Shown in pieces: positions 44,309-53,343 of a stretch of DNA of 64,000 bases; position 1 is the stretch's first letter, and the number at the start of each line of letters is the position of its first letter. The DNA is from Escherichia ruysiae (GTDB lineage Bacteria > Pseudomonadota > Gammaproteobacteria > Enterobacterales > Enterobacteriaceae). The stretch is from NCBI RefSeq assembly GCF_031323975.1, contig NZ_JAVIWS010000001.1, positions 744,001-808,000 on the forward strand. Reading direction: 5' to 3'. A program made the position numbers and the translations under genes. Below the pieces are notes generated by a model. The model was given only the letters and a program-made list of their open reading frames with translations. It was not told the origin of the DNA and did not search any database.

Positions 44309-45117
44309 GCAGCAGTGAACTGGTCGAACAGATCATGGCGCAGGTCATCGCACGCGTAGCGACACCGAAGCATGAGGTTCTCCCGGAAACCAATCATCAA
44401 ACACGAGAGACGGCTATGGCAGAAAAAAGCTGCACGTTAACGGAATTTGTTGGCACCGCTATTGGCGACACTGTAGGTCTGGTCATTGCAAACGTTGATA
44501 GCGCCCTATTGGACGCGATGAAACTTGAAAAACGCTATCGCTCCATTGGCATTCTGGGCGCACGTATTGGTGCTGGGCCACACATTATGGCCGCTGATGA
44601 AGCCGTAAAAGCCACCAACACCGAAGTTATTAGCATTGAACTTCCTCGCGATACTAAAGGCGGTGCCGGACACGGCTCGTTAATCCTTTTAGGTGGCAAC
44701 GATGTTTCCGACGTGAAACGCGGTATTGAAGTTGCTCTAAAAGAACTCGACAGAACCTTTGGTGATGTCTATGCCAACGAAGCCGGACATCTGGAACTGC
44801 AATATACCGCCCGCGCCAGCTATGCACTGGAAAAAGCGTTTGGCGCACCACTGGGTCGCGCTTGCGGCGTTATTGTCGGCGCTCCTGCCGCCGTGGGTGT
44901 TCTGATGGCCGATACCGCCCTGAAGTCCGCCAATGTGGATGTCGTGGCATACAGCTCCCCGGCTCATGGCACCAGCTTTAGCAATGAGGTCATCCTGATT
45001 ATCTCAGGAGACTCCGGCGCAGTCCGTCAGGCGGTCATCTCCGCACGCGAAATCGGTAAAACCGTACTTTCGACTCTCGGCGATACACCGAAAAACGATC
45101 GCCCTTCCTACATCTGA
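44305..45117 (+). CDS. pduB: Microcompartment shell protein PduB (with internal start PduB')
   Basis: PduB (270 residues) is a tandem-BMC trimeric shell protein. A second start is visible at codon 38 (ATG at 44416, preceded by CGAGAG), which would give the shorter PduB' known from Salmonella. The N-terminal extension unique to PduB ([16 protein letters not shown]) is an amphipathic helix that links the shell to the enzyme core in Salmonella. The start overlaps the pduA stop by 4 bp. Confidence 0.97.
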   Translation: MSSSELVEQIMAQVIARVATPKHEVLPETNHQTRETAMAEKSCTLTEFVGTAIGDTVGLVIANVDSALLDAMKLEKRYRSIGILGARIGAGPHIMAADEAVKATNTEVISIELPRDTKGGAGHGSLILLGGNDVSDVKRGIEVALKELDRTFGDVYANEAGHLELQYTARASYALEKAFGAPLGRACGVIVGAPAAVGVLMADTALKSANVDVVAYSSPAHGTSFSNEVILIISGDSGAVRQAVISAREIGKTVLSTLGDTPKNDRPSYI

Positions 45118-45135
45118 ATTCCCTGAGGCAGATTC

Positions 45136-46800
45136 ATGAGATCGAAAAGATTTGAAGCACTGGCAAAACGCCCGGTCAACCAGGACGGTTTCGTTAAAGA
45201 GTGGATTGAAGAAGGCTTCATTGCGATGGAAAGCCCGAACGATCCTAAACCGTCAATCAAAATTGTTAACGGCGTCGTCACCGAACTGGATGGGAAACCT
45301 GCCAGCCAGTTTGACCTGATCGACCATTTTATCGCCCGCTACGGTATCAATCTCGCGCGCGCCGAAGAAGTCATCGCAATGGATTCGGTTAAACTTGCCA
45401 ATATGTTGTGCGATCCAAATGTCAAACGTAGCGATATTGTTCCCCTGACCACTGCGATGACGCCCGCCAAAATCGTCGAAGTGGTTTCACAGATGAACGT
45501 GGTAGAGATGATGATGGCGATGCAGAAAATGCGCGCTCGTCGAACACCATCGCAACAGGCTCACGTCACCAACATCAAAGACAATCCGGTACAAATTGCT
45601 GCCGACGCGGCTGAAGGCGCATGGCGCGGATTTGACGAACAGGAAACCACCGTTGCCGTTGCTCGCTATGCACCGTTCAACGCCATCGCTCTTCTGGTCG
45701 GTTCACAGGTAGGACGCCCGGGCGTGTTGACCCAGTGTTCACTGGAGGAAGCCACCGAACTGAAACTCGGTATGTTAGGCCATACCTGCTACGCCGAAAC
45801 GATTTCTGTCTACGGCACGGAACCTGTTTTCACCGACGGCGACGATACACCGTGGTCAAAAGGATTTCTCGCGTCATCTTATGCTTCTCGCGGCTTAAAA
45901 ATGCGCTTTACTTCCGGCTCCGGCTCTGAAGTGCAGATGGGCTATGCGGAAGGTAAATCAATGCTTTACCTTGAGGCTCGTTGCATTTACATCACCAAAG
46001 CCGCAGGTGTTCAGGGTCTACAGAATGGTTCCGTAAGCTGCATCGGCGTTCCATCGGCAGTGCCGTCAGGCATCCGCGCAGTGCTGGCGGAAAACTTAAT
46101 TTGTTCATCACTGGATCTGGAATGCGCCTCCAGTAATGACCAGACCTTTACCCACTCAGATATGCGCCGTACCGCACGTTTTCTGATGCAGTTTCTGCCA
46201 GGCACCGACTTTATCTCTTCCGGTTTTTCCGCTGTGCCGAACTACGACAACATGTTTGCTGGTTCAAACGAAGATGCCGAAGACTTCGATGATTACAACG
46301 TCATTCAACGTGACCTCAAGGTTGATGGTGGCCTGCGACCAGTGCGCGAAGAAGATGTTATCGCTATCCGCAATAAAGCCGCACGCGCTTTACAGGCTGT
46401 TTTTGCCGGTATGGGATTACCCCCTATCACCGATGAAGAGGTCGAAGCGGCAACCTATGCCCACGGTTCGAAAGATATGCCAGAGCGCAACATCGTGGAA
46501 GACATCAAGTTCGCCCAGGAAATTATCAATAAAAACCGTAACAGCCTGGAAGTGGTGAAAGCCCTGGCGCAAGCCGGTTTTACCGATGTCGCCCAGGACA
46601 TGCTCAACATGCAAAAAGCAAAACTGACCGGCGACTATCTCCATACCTCCGCCATTATCGTCGATGACGGACAAGTGCGCTCTGCGGTCAATGACGTCAA
46701 TGATTACGCCGGACCGGCTACAGGTTATCGCCTGCAAGGGGAACGCTGGGAAGAGATCAAAAATATTCCCGGTGCACTTGATCCCAACGATATTGACTAA
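45136..46800 (+). CDS. pduC: Propanediol dehydratase large subunit PduC
   Basis: PduC (554 residues) is the catalytic subunit of coenzyme B12-dependent diol dehydratase, which converts 1,2-propanediol to propionaldehyde inside the microcompartment. The TIM-barrel family signatures RSKRFEALAKRPVNQDGFV, LGMLGHTCYAETISVYGTEP and SGSGSEVQMGY are intact. The gene follows pduB by 18 bp with GAGGCAG before its ATG. Full family length. Confidence 0.98.
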   Translation: MRSKRFEALAKRPVNQDGFVKEWIEEGFIAMESPNDPKPSIKIVNGVVTELDGKPASQFDLIDHFIARYGINLARAEEVIAMDSVKLANMLCDPNVKRSDIVPLTTAMTPAKIVEVVSQMNVVEMMMAMQKMRARRTPSQQAHVTNIKDNPVQIAADAAEGAWRGFDEQETTVAVARYAPFNAIALLVGSQVGRPGVLTQCSLEEATELKLGMLGHTCYAETISVYGTEPVFTDGDDTPWSKGFLASSYASRGLKMRFTSGSGSEVQMGYAEGKSMLYLEARCIYITKAAGVQGLQNGSVSCIGVPSAVPSGIRAVLAENLICSSLDLECASSNDQTFTHSDMRRTARFLMQFLPGTDFISSGFSAVPNYDNMFAGSNEDAEDFDDYNVIQRDLKVDGGLRPVREEDVIAIRNKAARALQAVFAGMGLPPITDEEVEAATYAHGSKDMPERNIVEDIKFAQEIINKNRNSLEVVKALAQAGFTDVAQDMLNMQKAKLTGDYLHTSAIIVDDGQVRSAVNDVNDYAGPATGYRLQGERWEEIKNIPGALDPNDID

Positions 46801-46809
46801 GGGTGAGAA

Positions 46810-47466
46810 ATGGAAATTAACGAAAAATTACTACGTCAGATAATCGAAGACGTGCTGGCAGAAATGCAAACCAGCGATAAGTCCGTTTCATTTCGCGCAC
46901 CGGTCTCTTCCGCACCGGATAGCGAAAGTTTTCTGACCGAAATTGGCGAAGCCCAACAAGGCACTCAGCAAGATGAAGTTATTATCGCTGTAGGCCCGGC
47001 GTTTGGCCTGGCGCAAACCGTCAATATCATCGGTATTCCGCATAAAAACATATTGCGCGAAGTGATTGCCGGTATCGAAGAAGAAGGTGTTAAAGCCCGT
47101 GTGATTCGCTGCTTTAAATCGTCTGATGTTGCCTTCGTGGCGGTTGAAGGCGATCGTCTCAGCGGTTCCGGCATTGCTATTGGTATTCAGTCAAAAGGCA
47201 CCACAGTTATCCACCAGCAGGGGCTTCCCCCTTTGTCTAACCTGGAACTTTTCCCGCAAGCACCTTTGTTGACGCTGGAAACTTATCGCCAGATTGGCAA
47301 AAACGCCGCGCGTTATGCGAAGCGCGAGTCTCCACAACCTGTTCCGACCCTCAACGATCAAATGGCGCGGCCGAAATACCAGGCCAAGTCCGCCATCTTA
47401 CATATCAAAGAGACTAAGTACGTGGTCACTGGCAAAAAACCGCAAGAACTGCGCGTGACGTTTTAA
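46810..47466 (+). CDS. pduD: Propanediol dehydratase medium subunit PduD
   Basis: PduD (218 residues) is the medium subunit of diol dehydratase. The N-terminal helix [19 protein letters not shown] is the encapsulation peptide that brings the enzyme into the compartment; a flexible linker (about 20-40) and the conserved B12-binding body ([20 protein letters not shown]) follow. Slightly shorter in the linker than recalled Salmonella PduD (224). Confidence 0.97.
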   Translation: MEINEKLLRQIIEDVLAEMQTSDKSVSFRAPVSSAPDSESFLTEIGEAQQGTQQDEVIIAVGPAFGLAQTVNIIGIPHKNILREVIAGIEEEGVKARVIRCFKSSDVAFVAVEGDRLSGSGIAIGIQSKGTTVIHQQGLPPLSNLELFPQAPLLTLETYRQIGKNAARYAKRESPQPVPTLNDQMARPKYQAKSAILHIKETKYVVTGKKPQELRVTF

Positions 47467-47480
47467 CAAAGGAAACCTTC

Positions 47481-47999
47481 ATGAATACCGATGCAATTGA
47501 GTCGATGGTCAGGGACGTGTTGAACCGAATGAACAGTCTCCAGGATACAGCTCCTGTCTCTGCGCCATCCCACTCATCAACACTGAACGCCAAAGTGAGT
47601 GATTACCCGCTGGCAAATAAACATCCAGAATGGGTCAAAACGGCGACGAATAAAACGCTCGACGATTTCACCCTGGAAAATGTACTCAGCGATAAAGTCA
47701 CCGCCCAGGACATGCGCATAACCCCGGAAACGTTGCGTATTCAGGCCGCAATTGCCAGAGATGCTGGACGCGATCGCCTGGCGATGAATTTTGAACGCGC
47801 CGCCGAGCTTACCTCAGTGCCGGATGATCGCATCCTCGAAATCTACAATGCGTTACGCCCTTATCGTTCGACTAAGCAAGAACTCATTGCCATTGCCGAC
47901 GCTCTTGAGCGTTGTTATCAGGCCAGAATTTGTGCCGCTTTTGTCCGTGAAGCTGCGGAACTCTATGTCGAGCGTAAAAAACTGAAAGGCGACGATTAA
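47481..47999 (+). CDS. pduE: Propanediol dehydratase small subunit PduE
   Basis: PduE (172 residues) is the small subunit of diol dehydratase. It begins with an encapsulation-type helix (DAIESMVRDVLNRMNSL), then a variable linker and the conserved DYPLANKHPEWVKTATNKTL. The AAAGGAAACCTTC site precedes its ATG. Intact. Confidence 0.97.
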   Translation: MNTDAIESMVRDVLNRMNSLQDTAPVSAPSHSSTLNAKVSDYPLANKHPEWVKTATNKTLDDFTLENVLSDKVTAQDMRITPETLRIQAAIARDAGRDRLAMNFERAAELTSVPDDRILEIYNALRPYRSTKQELIAIADALERCYQARICAAFVREAAELYVERKKLKGDD

Positions 48000-48008
48000 G
48001 GGCGAACT

Positions 48009-49841
48009 ATGCGATATATAGCAGGCATTGATATCGGCAACTCATCCACAGAGGTTGCGCTGGCAACGCTCAGTGCGTCTGGCGAATTGTCGTTCGTGAG
48101 CAGCGCCCTGGCAGAAACCACCGGAATCAAAGGTACGTTGCGTAACGTACATGGCATTCAGGAGGCACTCGCGCAGGCAACGAAAAAAGCCGGCATCAAT
48201 GTCAGTGATATTTCGCTTATTCGTATCAACGAAGCAACCCCGGTCATTGGCGATGTGGCGATGGAAACCATTACGGAAACCATTATCACTGAATCAACCA
48301 TGATCGGTCACAACCCGAAAACTCCAGGCGGAGTGGGGCTGGGTGTAGGACTCACCATCACTCCGCAAGAGTTGTTAACACGCCCGGCGGACACACCGTA
48401 CATTCTGGTCGTGTCATCGGCTTTTGATTTTGCCGATATCGCAACCATGATAAATGCCTCCGTGCGTGCCGGATATCAGCTGACAGGCGTTATTCTGCAA
48501 CGCGACGATGGCGTGCTGGTCAGTAACCGACTGGAAAACCCTTTACCCATTGTTGATGAAGTCCTCTACATCGATCGTATTCCGCTCGGCATGTTAGCTG
48601 CTATTGAAGTCGCTGTTCCCGGGAAAGTTATCGAAACCCTTTCTAACCCATATGGGATTGCCACCGTTTTCGCCCTCAATGCTGAAGAGACTAAAAATAT
48701 CGTTCCTGTCGCACGGGCGCTAATCGGCAACCGTTCAGCTGTGGTCGTGAAAACGCCTTCTGGCGACGTTAAAGCCCGTTCGATACCCGCCGGAAATATC
48801 GAGTTTCTTTCTGCCGGGCGCACAACTCGGGTTGATGTTGCCGCTGGTGCCGATGCAATAATGAAAGCAGTCGGTGAATGCCCAAAACTGGAAAATGTGA
48901 CGGGCGAACCGGGCACCAACATCGGCGGGATGCTGGAAAATGTTCGCCAGACCATGGCGGAGCTGACCAATAAACCCAGCAACGAAATTTTTATTCAGGA
49001 TTTATTGGCGATAGATACCTCTGTTCCCGTCAGCGTTACCGGTGGTCTGGCAGGCGAATTTTCACTGGAACAGGCTGTTGGTATAGCGTCAATGGTGAAA
49101 TCCGACCGTCTGCAAATGGCGATGATCGCCAGTGAAATTAAGCAAAAACTGCATGTTGATGTTCAGGTCGGAGGCGCAGAAGCAGAAGCTGCAATTCAGG
49201 GAGCGTTGACTACCCCAGGAACTACACGTCCCCTGGCAATTCTGGACTTAGGCGCAGGTTCTACCGATGCCTCCATCATCAATCAAAAAGGGGAAATGAT
49301 TGCCACTCACCTTGCGGGAGCGGGCGACATGGTGACGATGATTATCGCCAGGGAACTGGGCTTAAATGATCGCTACCTGGCAGAGGAGATCAAAAAACAC
49401 CCACTGGCAAAAGTAGAAAGCCTGTTCCACTTACGCCATGAAGACGGCAGCGTTCAGTTCTTCCCTACCCCACTATCCCCTCAGGTATTTGCCCGCGTTT
49501 GTGTGGTGAAACCCGACGAACTGGTGCCCATTCCCGGTGATATAACGCTGGAAAAAGTGCGAACCATTCGTCGCAGTGCAAAAGAGCGGGTCTTCGTAAC
49601 GAACGCCCTGCGCGCACTACGTCAGGTGAGTCCTGGTGGAAATATTCGCAACATTCCGTTCGTCGTTCTGGTGGGCGGCTCTTCACTGGATTTCGAAGTC
49701 CCGCAGTTAGTCACCGATGCGTTGGCACATTATCGACTGGTCGCAGGGCGCGGGAATATCCGTGGTAGAGAAGGCCCGCGCAATGCGGTGGCTACCGGGC
49801 TACTCATCTCCTGGCACAAGGCGTCGGTTCATGGAAAGTAA
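48009..49841 (+). CDS. pduG: Diol dehydratase reactivase large subunit PduG
   Basis: PduG (610 residues) is the ATP-dependent large subunit of the reactivating factor that exchanges damaged cobalamin in diol dehydratase. The N-terminal actin-like phosphate loop IAGIDIGNSSTEVALA and the second loop LAILDLGAGSTDASII are visible, both typical for this Hsp70-like fold. Intact. Its 3' end overlaps pduH by 11 bp. Confidence 0.97.
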   Translation: MRYIAGIDIGNSSTEVALATLSASGELSFVSSALAETTGIKGTLRNVHGIQEALAQATKKAGINVSDISLIRINEATPVIGDVAMETITETIITESTMIGHNPKTPGGVGLGVGLTITPQELLTRPADTPYILVVSSAFDFADIATMINASVRAGYQLTGVILQRDDGVLVSNRLENPLPIVDEVLYIDRIPLGMLAAIEVAVPGKVIETLSNPYGIATVFALNAEETKNIVPVARALIGNRSAVVVKTPSGDVKARSIPAGNIEFLSAGRTTRVDVAAGADAIMKAVGECPKLENVTGEPGTNIGGMLENVRQTMAELTNKPSNEIFIQDLLAIDTSVPVSVTGGLAGEFSLEQAVGIASMVKSDRLQMAMIASEIKQKLHVDVQVGGAEAEAAIQGALTTPGTTRPLAILDLGAGSTDASIINQKGEMIATHLAGAGDMVTMIIARELGLNDRYLAEEIKKHPLAKVESLFHLRHEDGSVQFFPTPLSPQVFARVCVVKPDELVPIPGDITLEKVRTIRRSAKERVFVTNALRALRQVSPGGNIRNIPFVVLVGGSSLDFEVPQLVTDALAHYRLVAGRGNIRGREGPRNAVATGLLISWHKASVHGK

Positions 49842-50181
49842 AGAGCGAGCACCAACCATTGTCGTCACTGAAATCGGTGACTGTATCAATAAATGGAATG
49901 AGGTTCTTCTTGGCATTGAAGAGGAAGGTATTCCCTTTCGCATTCAACACATTCCATCAGGTGAAATCATCGATAGCGCCTGGCAGGCTGCTCGTCAGTC
50001 TCCCCTGTTGGTTGGCATAGCCTGTGACCAGGAAAAACTGATTGTGCATTACAAAAACTTACCGGCATCAGAGCCACTGTTTACGCTGATGCATCAACAA
50101 GATAACCATGCCCGGCGCAGCACCGGCAATAACGCAGCCCGGCTGGTCAAAGGGATTCCCTTCAAGGAATACCACTCATAA
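49831..50181 (+). CDS. pduH: Diol dehydratase reactivase small subunit PduH
   Basis: PduH (116 residues) is the small subunit of the reactivase and resembles the diol dehydratase medium subunit, which it displaces. Visible: [17 protein letters not shown] and the C-terminal [14 protein letters not shown]. The start at 49831 lies within the end of pduG; an open frame reaching further back into pduG is not the start. Confidence 0.96.
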   Translation: MESKERAPTIVVTEIGDCINKWNEVLLGIEEEGIPFRIQHIPSGEIIDSAWQAARQSPLLVGIACDQEKLIVHYKNLPASEPLFTLMHQQDNHARRSTGNNAARLVKGIPFKEYHS

Positions 50182-50200
50182 TCCACAGGAGAAACACCGT

Positions 50201-50476
50201 ATGAATAACGCACTGGGACTGGTTGAAACAAAAGGGTTAGTCGGCGCGATTGAAGCCGCAGACGCCATGGTTAAATCCGCCAACGTACAACTGGTCGGCT
50301 ATGAAAAGATTGGTTCAGGTCTGATTACGGTGATGGTGCGCGGCGATGTTGGCGCAGTAAAAGCCGCCGTTGACGCGGGGAGCGCCGCCGCAAGCGCCGT
50401 TGGCGAAGTGAAATCCTGCCATGTCATCCCACGGCCGCACAGCGATGTTGAGGCCATTTTACCAAAATCTGCATAA
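50201..50476 (+). CDS. pduJ: Microcompartment shell protein PduJ
   Basis: PduJ (91 residues) is a hexameric BMC shell protein, the most abundant in Salmonella. It is nearly the same as PduA here, including the pore motif EKIGSG, but its C-terminus is shorter. AGGAGAAACACC is its ribosome binding site. Gene position in the operon explains separate roles of PduA and PduJ in Salmonella. Confidence 0.98.
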   Translation: MNNALGLVETKGLVGAIEAADAMVKSANVQLVGYEKIGSGLITVMVRGDVGAVKAAVDAGSAAASAVGEVKSCHVIPRPHSDVEAILPKSA

Positions 50477-50499
50477 CCCAATTCGCTAAGGAGCACAGC

Positions 50500-50922
50500 G
50501 TGAAGCAATCACTGGGATTACTTGAAGTCAGTGGTCTGGCACTCGCCATCAGTTGCGCGGATGTTATGGCAAAAGCCGCGTCCATCACGCTGGTTGGTCT
50601 TGAGAAGACCAATGGCTCAGGCTGGACGCTCATTAAAATCACCGGTGACGTCGCCTCGGTTAATGCAGCGATCGAGACGGGTGCCAGCTTCGCCGGGCAG
50701 CGAAATGGCTTTGTCGCGCACAAAGTGATTGCCCGTCCAGGAGAGGGAATACTGTCCCGCACAACAGAAGCATTGAATGTAAGGGTTGAAGCAAGCGAAA
50801 CACCAGCAGCCACAGTCACCTCAGAGAGTATCAGTTGTAATTTGTGTCTTGACCCGGCGTGTCAACGGCAAAAAGGTGAGCCACGTTCACTTTGCCTCCA
50901 CTCCGATAAGCGAGAGGAGTAA
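50500..50922 (+). CDS. pduK: Shell protein PduK with Cys-rich tail
   Basis: PduK (140 residues) starts with GTG at 50500, preceded by AAGGAGCACAGC. The N-terminal BMC domain (about 1-85, ASITLVGLEKTNGSGWTLIK) is followed by a linker and a Cys cluster CNLCLDPACQRQKGEPRSLC, a probable iron-sulfur or metal site. It is a minor shell component in Salmonella. The tail is shorter than recalled Salmonella PduK (160). Confidence 0.95.
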   Translation: MKQSLGLLEVSGLALAISCADVMAKAASITLVGLEKTNGSGWTLIKITGDVASVNAAIETGASFAGQRNGFVAHKVIARPGEGILSRTTEALNVRVEASETPAATVTSESISCNLCLDPACQRQKGEPRSLCLHSDKREE

Positions 50923-50924
50923 CA

Positions 50925-51557
50925 ATGGACAAACAAACCTTGCAAGAAACAGTGAGCCAGGTTCTGGATGAGATGCGCGAGCGCCCTATCCCTCTGGGCG
51001 TCTCCAGTCGTCATATTCACCTTTCGACTGCGGATTATGTGCGCCTTTTTCCTGAACAACCGATCAGCGAGAAAAAACCGTTATTGCAACCAGGTCAATT
51101 CGCTGCTGAACAAGTTGTTACGCTGGTGGGACCAAAAGGCAAATTGCACAACGTTCGCTTGTTGGGACCGCTACGCAACGCAAGCCAGGTGGAAATTTCC
51201 CGGACAGATGCCAGAACGTTGGGGATCACCGCTCCGCTACGCATGTCAGGCGATCTCAGCGGCACACCTGGGATTCGGCTGATAAGTCCGTTTGCCGAAC
51301 TGGAAATCGCTTCTGGCGTAATTGTCGCGCAACGGCATATCCATATGTCTCCGCTTGATGCCCTGATTTATGGCGTTACGCATGGCGATAAAGTGGCGGT
51401 CGCCATTGAAGGTGATGAGCGACGACTGATATTCGATAACGTGGCTGTTCGCGTCTCACCGGATATGCGTCTTGAAATGCATATTGATACCGACGAAGCC
51501 AACGCTGCAGGCGCTGATAATCCTGACGTTTTTGCCATGCTGGTGGCGCTGCCATGA
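50925..51557 (+). CDS. pduL: Phosphate propanoyltransferase PduL
   Basis: PduL (210 residues) converts propionyl-CoA to propionyl phosphate and recycles CoA in the compartment. Two zinc-binding His motifs are visible: SSRHIHLS and AQRHIHMS. The N-terminal helix KQTLQETVSQVLDEM is a second encapsulation peptide. Begins 2 bp after pduK, overlaps pduM by 4 bp. Confidence 0.97.
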   Translation: MDKQTLQETVSQVLDEMRERPIPLGVSSRHIHLSTADYVRLFPEQPISEKKPLLQPGQFAAEQVVTLVGPKGKLHNVRLLGPLRNASQVEISRTDARTLGITAPLRMSGDLSGTPGIRLISPFAELEIASGVIVAQRHIHMSPLDALIYGVTHGDKVAVAIEGDERRLIFDNVAVRVSPDMRLEMHIDTDEANAAGADNPDVFAMLVALP

Positions 51558-52045
51558 ATCATGTGCTGATGCAACGCATTGTTGACGAAGTGATTTTTCG
51601 CCTGAAACAACGTGCGGAAAAAACACTCACGCTGACCGTTTCGCAACTGCGAGAAGCCAGCGTTCACAAGATAGTTCATCAGTATGCATCGTTACAAATT
51701 CGATACGTCGATCTGCCGTTGTTGCGACAGCTTGCAGAGAACGATACGTCAGGCGGAGCAGTAACCCACCTTCACGAGGCGTTAGCATGGGGAATGCACC
51801 TTCAATTATCGTTGCAGCGTCATTTACTGAACGCCATTGAATTGAAGACTCTCGCCCGTCTACCGCTAAGCTGGTGCGACGAACAAGGACAACCAATCCA
51901 CCTTCATCGTGGTCGACTTTTAAGTTATGTCGACGTAGCACCGTTATGCGCGGGGATACTGGTACTACAGCGGAAATGTTGTGTGACCGCACTTGCGCGT
52001 GAAGCGGCAATTACCCGAAACATTCAGTTAATCAGGCAGGAGTAA
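51554..52045 (+). CDS. pduM: Microcompartment assembly protein PduM
   Basis: PduM (163 residues) is a poorly understood protein required for proper compartment formation in Salmonella. No known catalytic motif is present. The N-terminus (QRIVDEVIFRLKQRAE) is an amphipathic helix. The start overlaps the pduL stop. Recognised by position and family likeness. Confidence 0.93.
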   Translation: MNHVLMQRIVDEVIFRLKQRAEKTLTLTVSQLREASVHKIVHQYASLQIRYVDLPLLRQLAENDTSGGAVTHLHEALAWGMHLQLSLQRHLLNAIELKTLARLPLSWCDEQGQPIHLHRGRLLSYVDVAPLCAGILVLQRKCCVTALAREAAITRNIQLIRQE

Positions 52046-52048
52046 CCC

Positions 52049-52324
52049 ATGCATCTGGCTCGAGTCACCGGCGCGGTGGTATCCACGCAAAAATCACCTT
52101 CTCTGATCGGGAAAAAACTGCTGTTGGTTCGCCGGGTCAGTGCCGACGGCGAATTGCCTCTTACACCGTTAACCGGCGACGAAGTTGCCGTTGATTCAGT
52201 CGGCGCAGGCGTTGGTGAACTGGTACTCCTCAGCAGCGGCTCCAGCGCCAGACATGTTTTTTCCGGCCCCAACGAAGCCATTGATCTGGCAGTGGTCGGC
52301 ATTGTCGATACGCTTTCACGCTAA
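52049..52324 (+). CDS. pduN: Microcompartment vertex protein PduN
   Basis: PduN (91 residues) is a CcmL/EutN-family pentamer that caps the vertices of the shell. The family start [19 protein letters not shown] and [15 protein letters not shown] are visible. It follows pduM by 3 bp. Confidence 0.97.
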   Translation: MHLARVTGAVVSTQKSPSLIGKKLLLVRRVSADGELPLTPLTGDEVAVDSVGAGVGELVLLSSGSSARHVFSGPNEAIDLAVVGIVDTLSR

Positions 52325-52335
52325 GGGCTTTAACG

Positions 52336-53343
52336 ATGGCGATTTATACCCGAACAGGTGATTCAGGAAGTACGTCTCTATTTACCGGACAGCGTGTCAG
52401 TAAAACTCATCGACGTGTCGAAGCCTATGGCACGCTGGATGAGCTAAACGCAACACTCAGTCTGTGTTATTGCGCCACCTCCATCGAAAGCCATCGCATC
52501 TTACTGGAAGCTATTCAGCAACAAATATTTTGGTTTAGCGCCGAGCTCGCCAGTGAAAGCGAACAGCCGTCAGCGCAGCAGCGTTACATCGGAACAGAAG
52601 AAATTGCCGCGCTGGAAAAAGCGATCGACAGCGCAATGAACGCTGTCCCTCCAGTTCACAGCTTCATACTGCCTGGTCGTTGTGAAGCCGCGAGCCGTAT
52701 GCATGTCGCCCGCACGGTATCCCGGCGGGCTGAAAGACTTCTGGTTGAACTGACAACGGAAGCCACCGTCCGCCATGTTTTGTTGCACTATATCAACCGA
52801 CTTTCCGATTGCTTGTATGCCCTCGCCCGCGTGGAAGACAACGTTGTTCATCAAAACCTGATGATTCGGGAAATCACAAAACGTTATCACGAAGCCAATC
52901 ACACTCCAGCATTGAAGGAACGCACGATGCCGCTCACTTTTCAGGATCTTCACCAGCTCATTCGTAGTGCGGCAATACGCGCGGATGAACTACATATTCC
53001 CGTAGTCATCAGCATTGTTGATGCCAACGGGACAGAAAGTGTTACCTGGCGGATGCCCGATGCACTGCTGGTCAGCAGTGAGCTGGCACCGAAAAAAGCC
53101 TGGACCGCCGTGGCGATGAAAACGGCAACACACAAACTTGCTGACGCCGTACAACCCGGAGCGCCACTTTACGGGCTCGAAAGCCATATGCAAGGCAAAG
53201 TCGTCACTTTTGGTGGTGGTTTTCCTCTCTGGCGAGACGGGATATTGCTTGGGGGACTTGGCATCAGCGGTGGTAGCGTTGAACAAGATATGGATATTGC
53301 ACAAGCCGCAATGGCAGCAATTAATGCAGGAGCAAACCAATGA
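52336..53343 (+). CDS. pduO: Cobalamin adenosyltransferase PduO
   Basis: PduO (335 residues) makes adenosylcobalamin from cobalamin and ATP, supplying the diol dehydratase cofactor. The N-terminal ATR domain (about 1-185) starts YTRTGDSGSTSLFTGQRVSK, and ILPGRCEAASRMHVARTVSR carries conserved residues. The C-terminal DUF336/GlcG-like domain (about 205-335) binds haem in related proteins. Its stop overlaps the pduP start. Confidence 0.97.
   Translation: MAIYTRTGDSGSTSLFTGQRVSKTHRRVEAYGTLDELNATLSLCYCATSIESHRILLEAIQQQIFWFSAELASESEQPSAQQRYIGTEEIAALEKAIDSAMNAVPPVHSFILPGRCEAASRMHVARTVSRRAERLLVELTTEATVRHVLLHYINRLSDCLYALARVEDNVVHQNLMIREITKRYHEANHTPALKERTMPLTFQDLHQLIRSAAIRADELHIPVVISIVDANGTESVTWRMPDALLVSSELAPKKAWTAVAMKTATHKLADAVQPGAPLYGLESHMQGKVVTFGGGFPLWRDGILLGGLGISGGSVEQDMDIAQAAMAAINAGANQ

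Noticed and set aside
49717..49841. Longer pduH frame reaching into pduG, which might suggest a frameshift or fusion
   Set aside because: pduG is complete in its own frame, and pduH has a well-placed ATG at 49831 that yields the family length.
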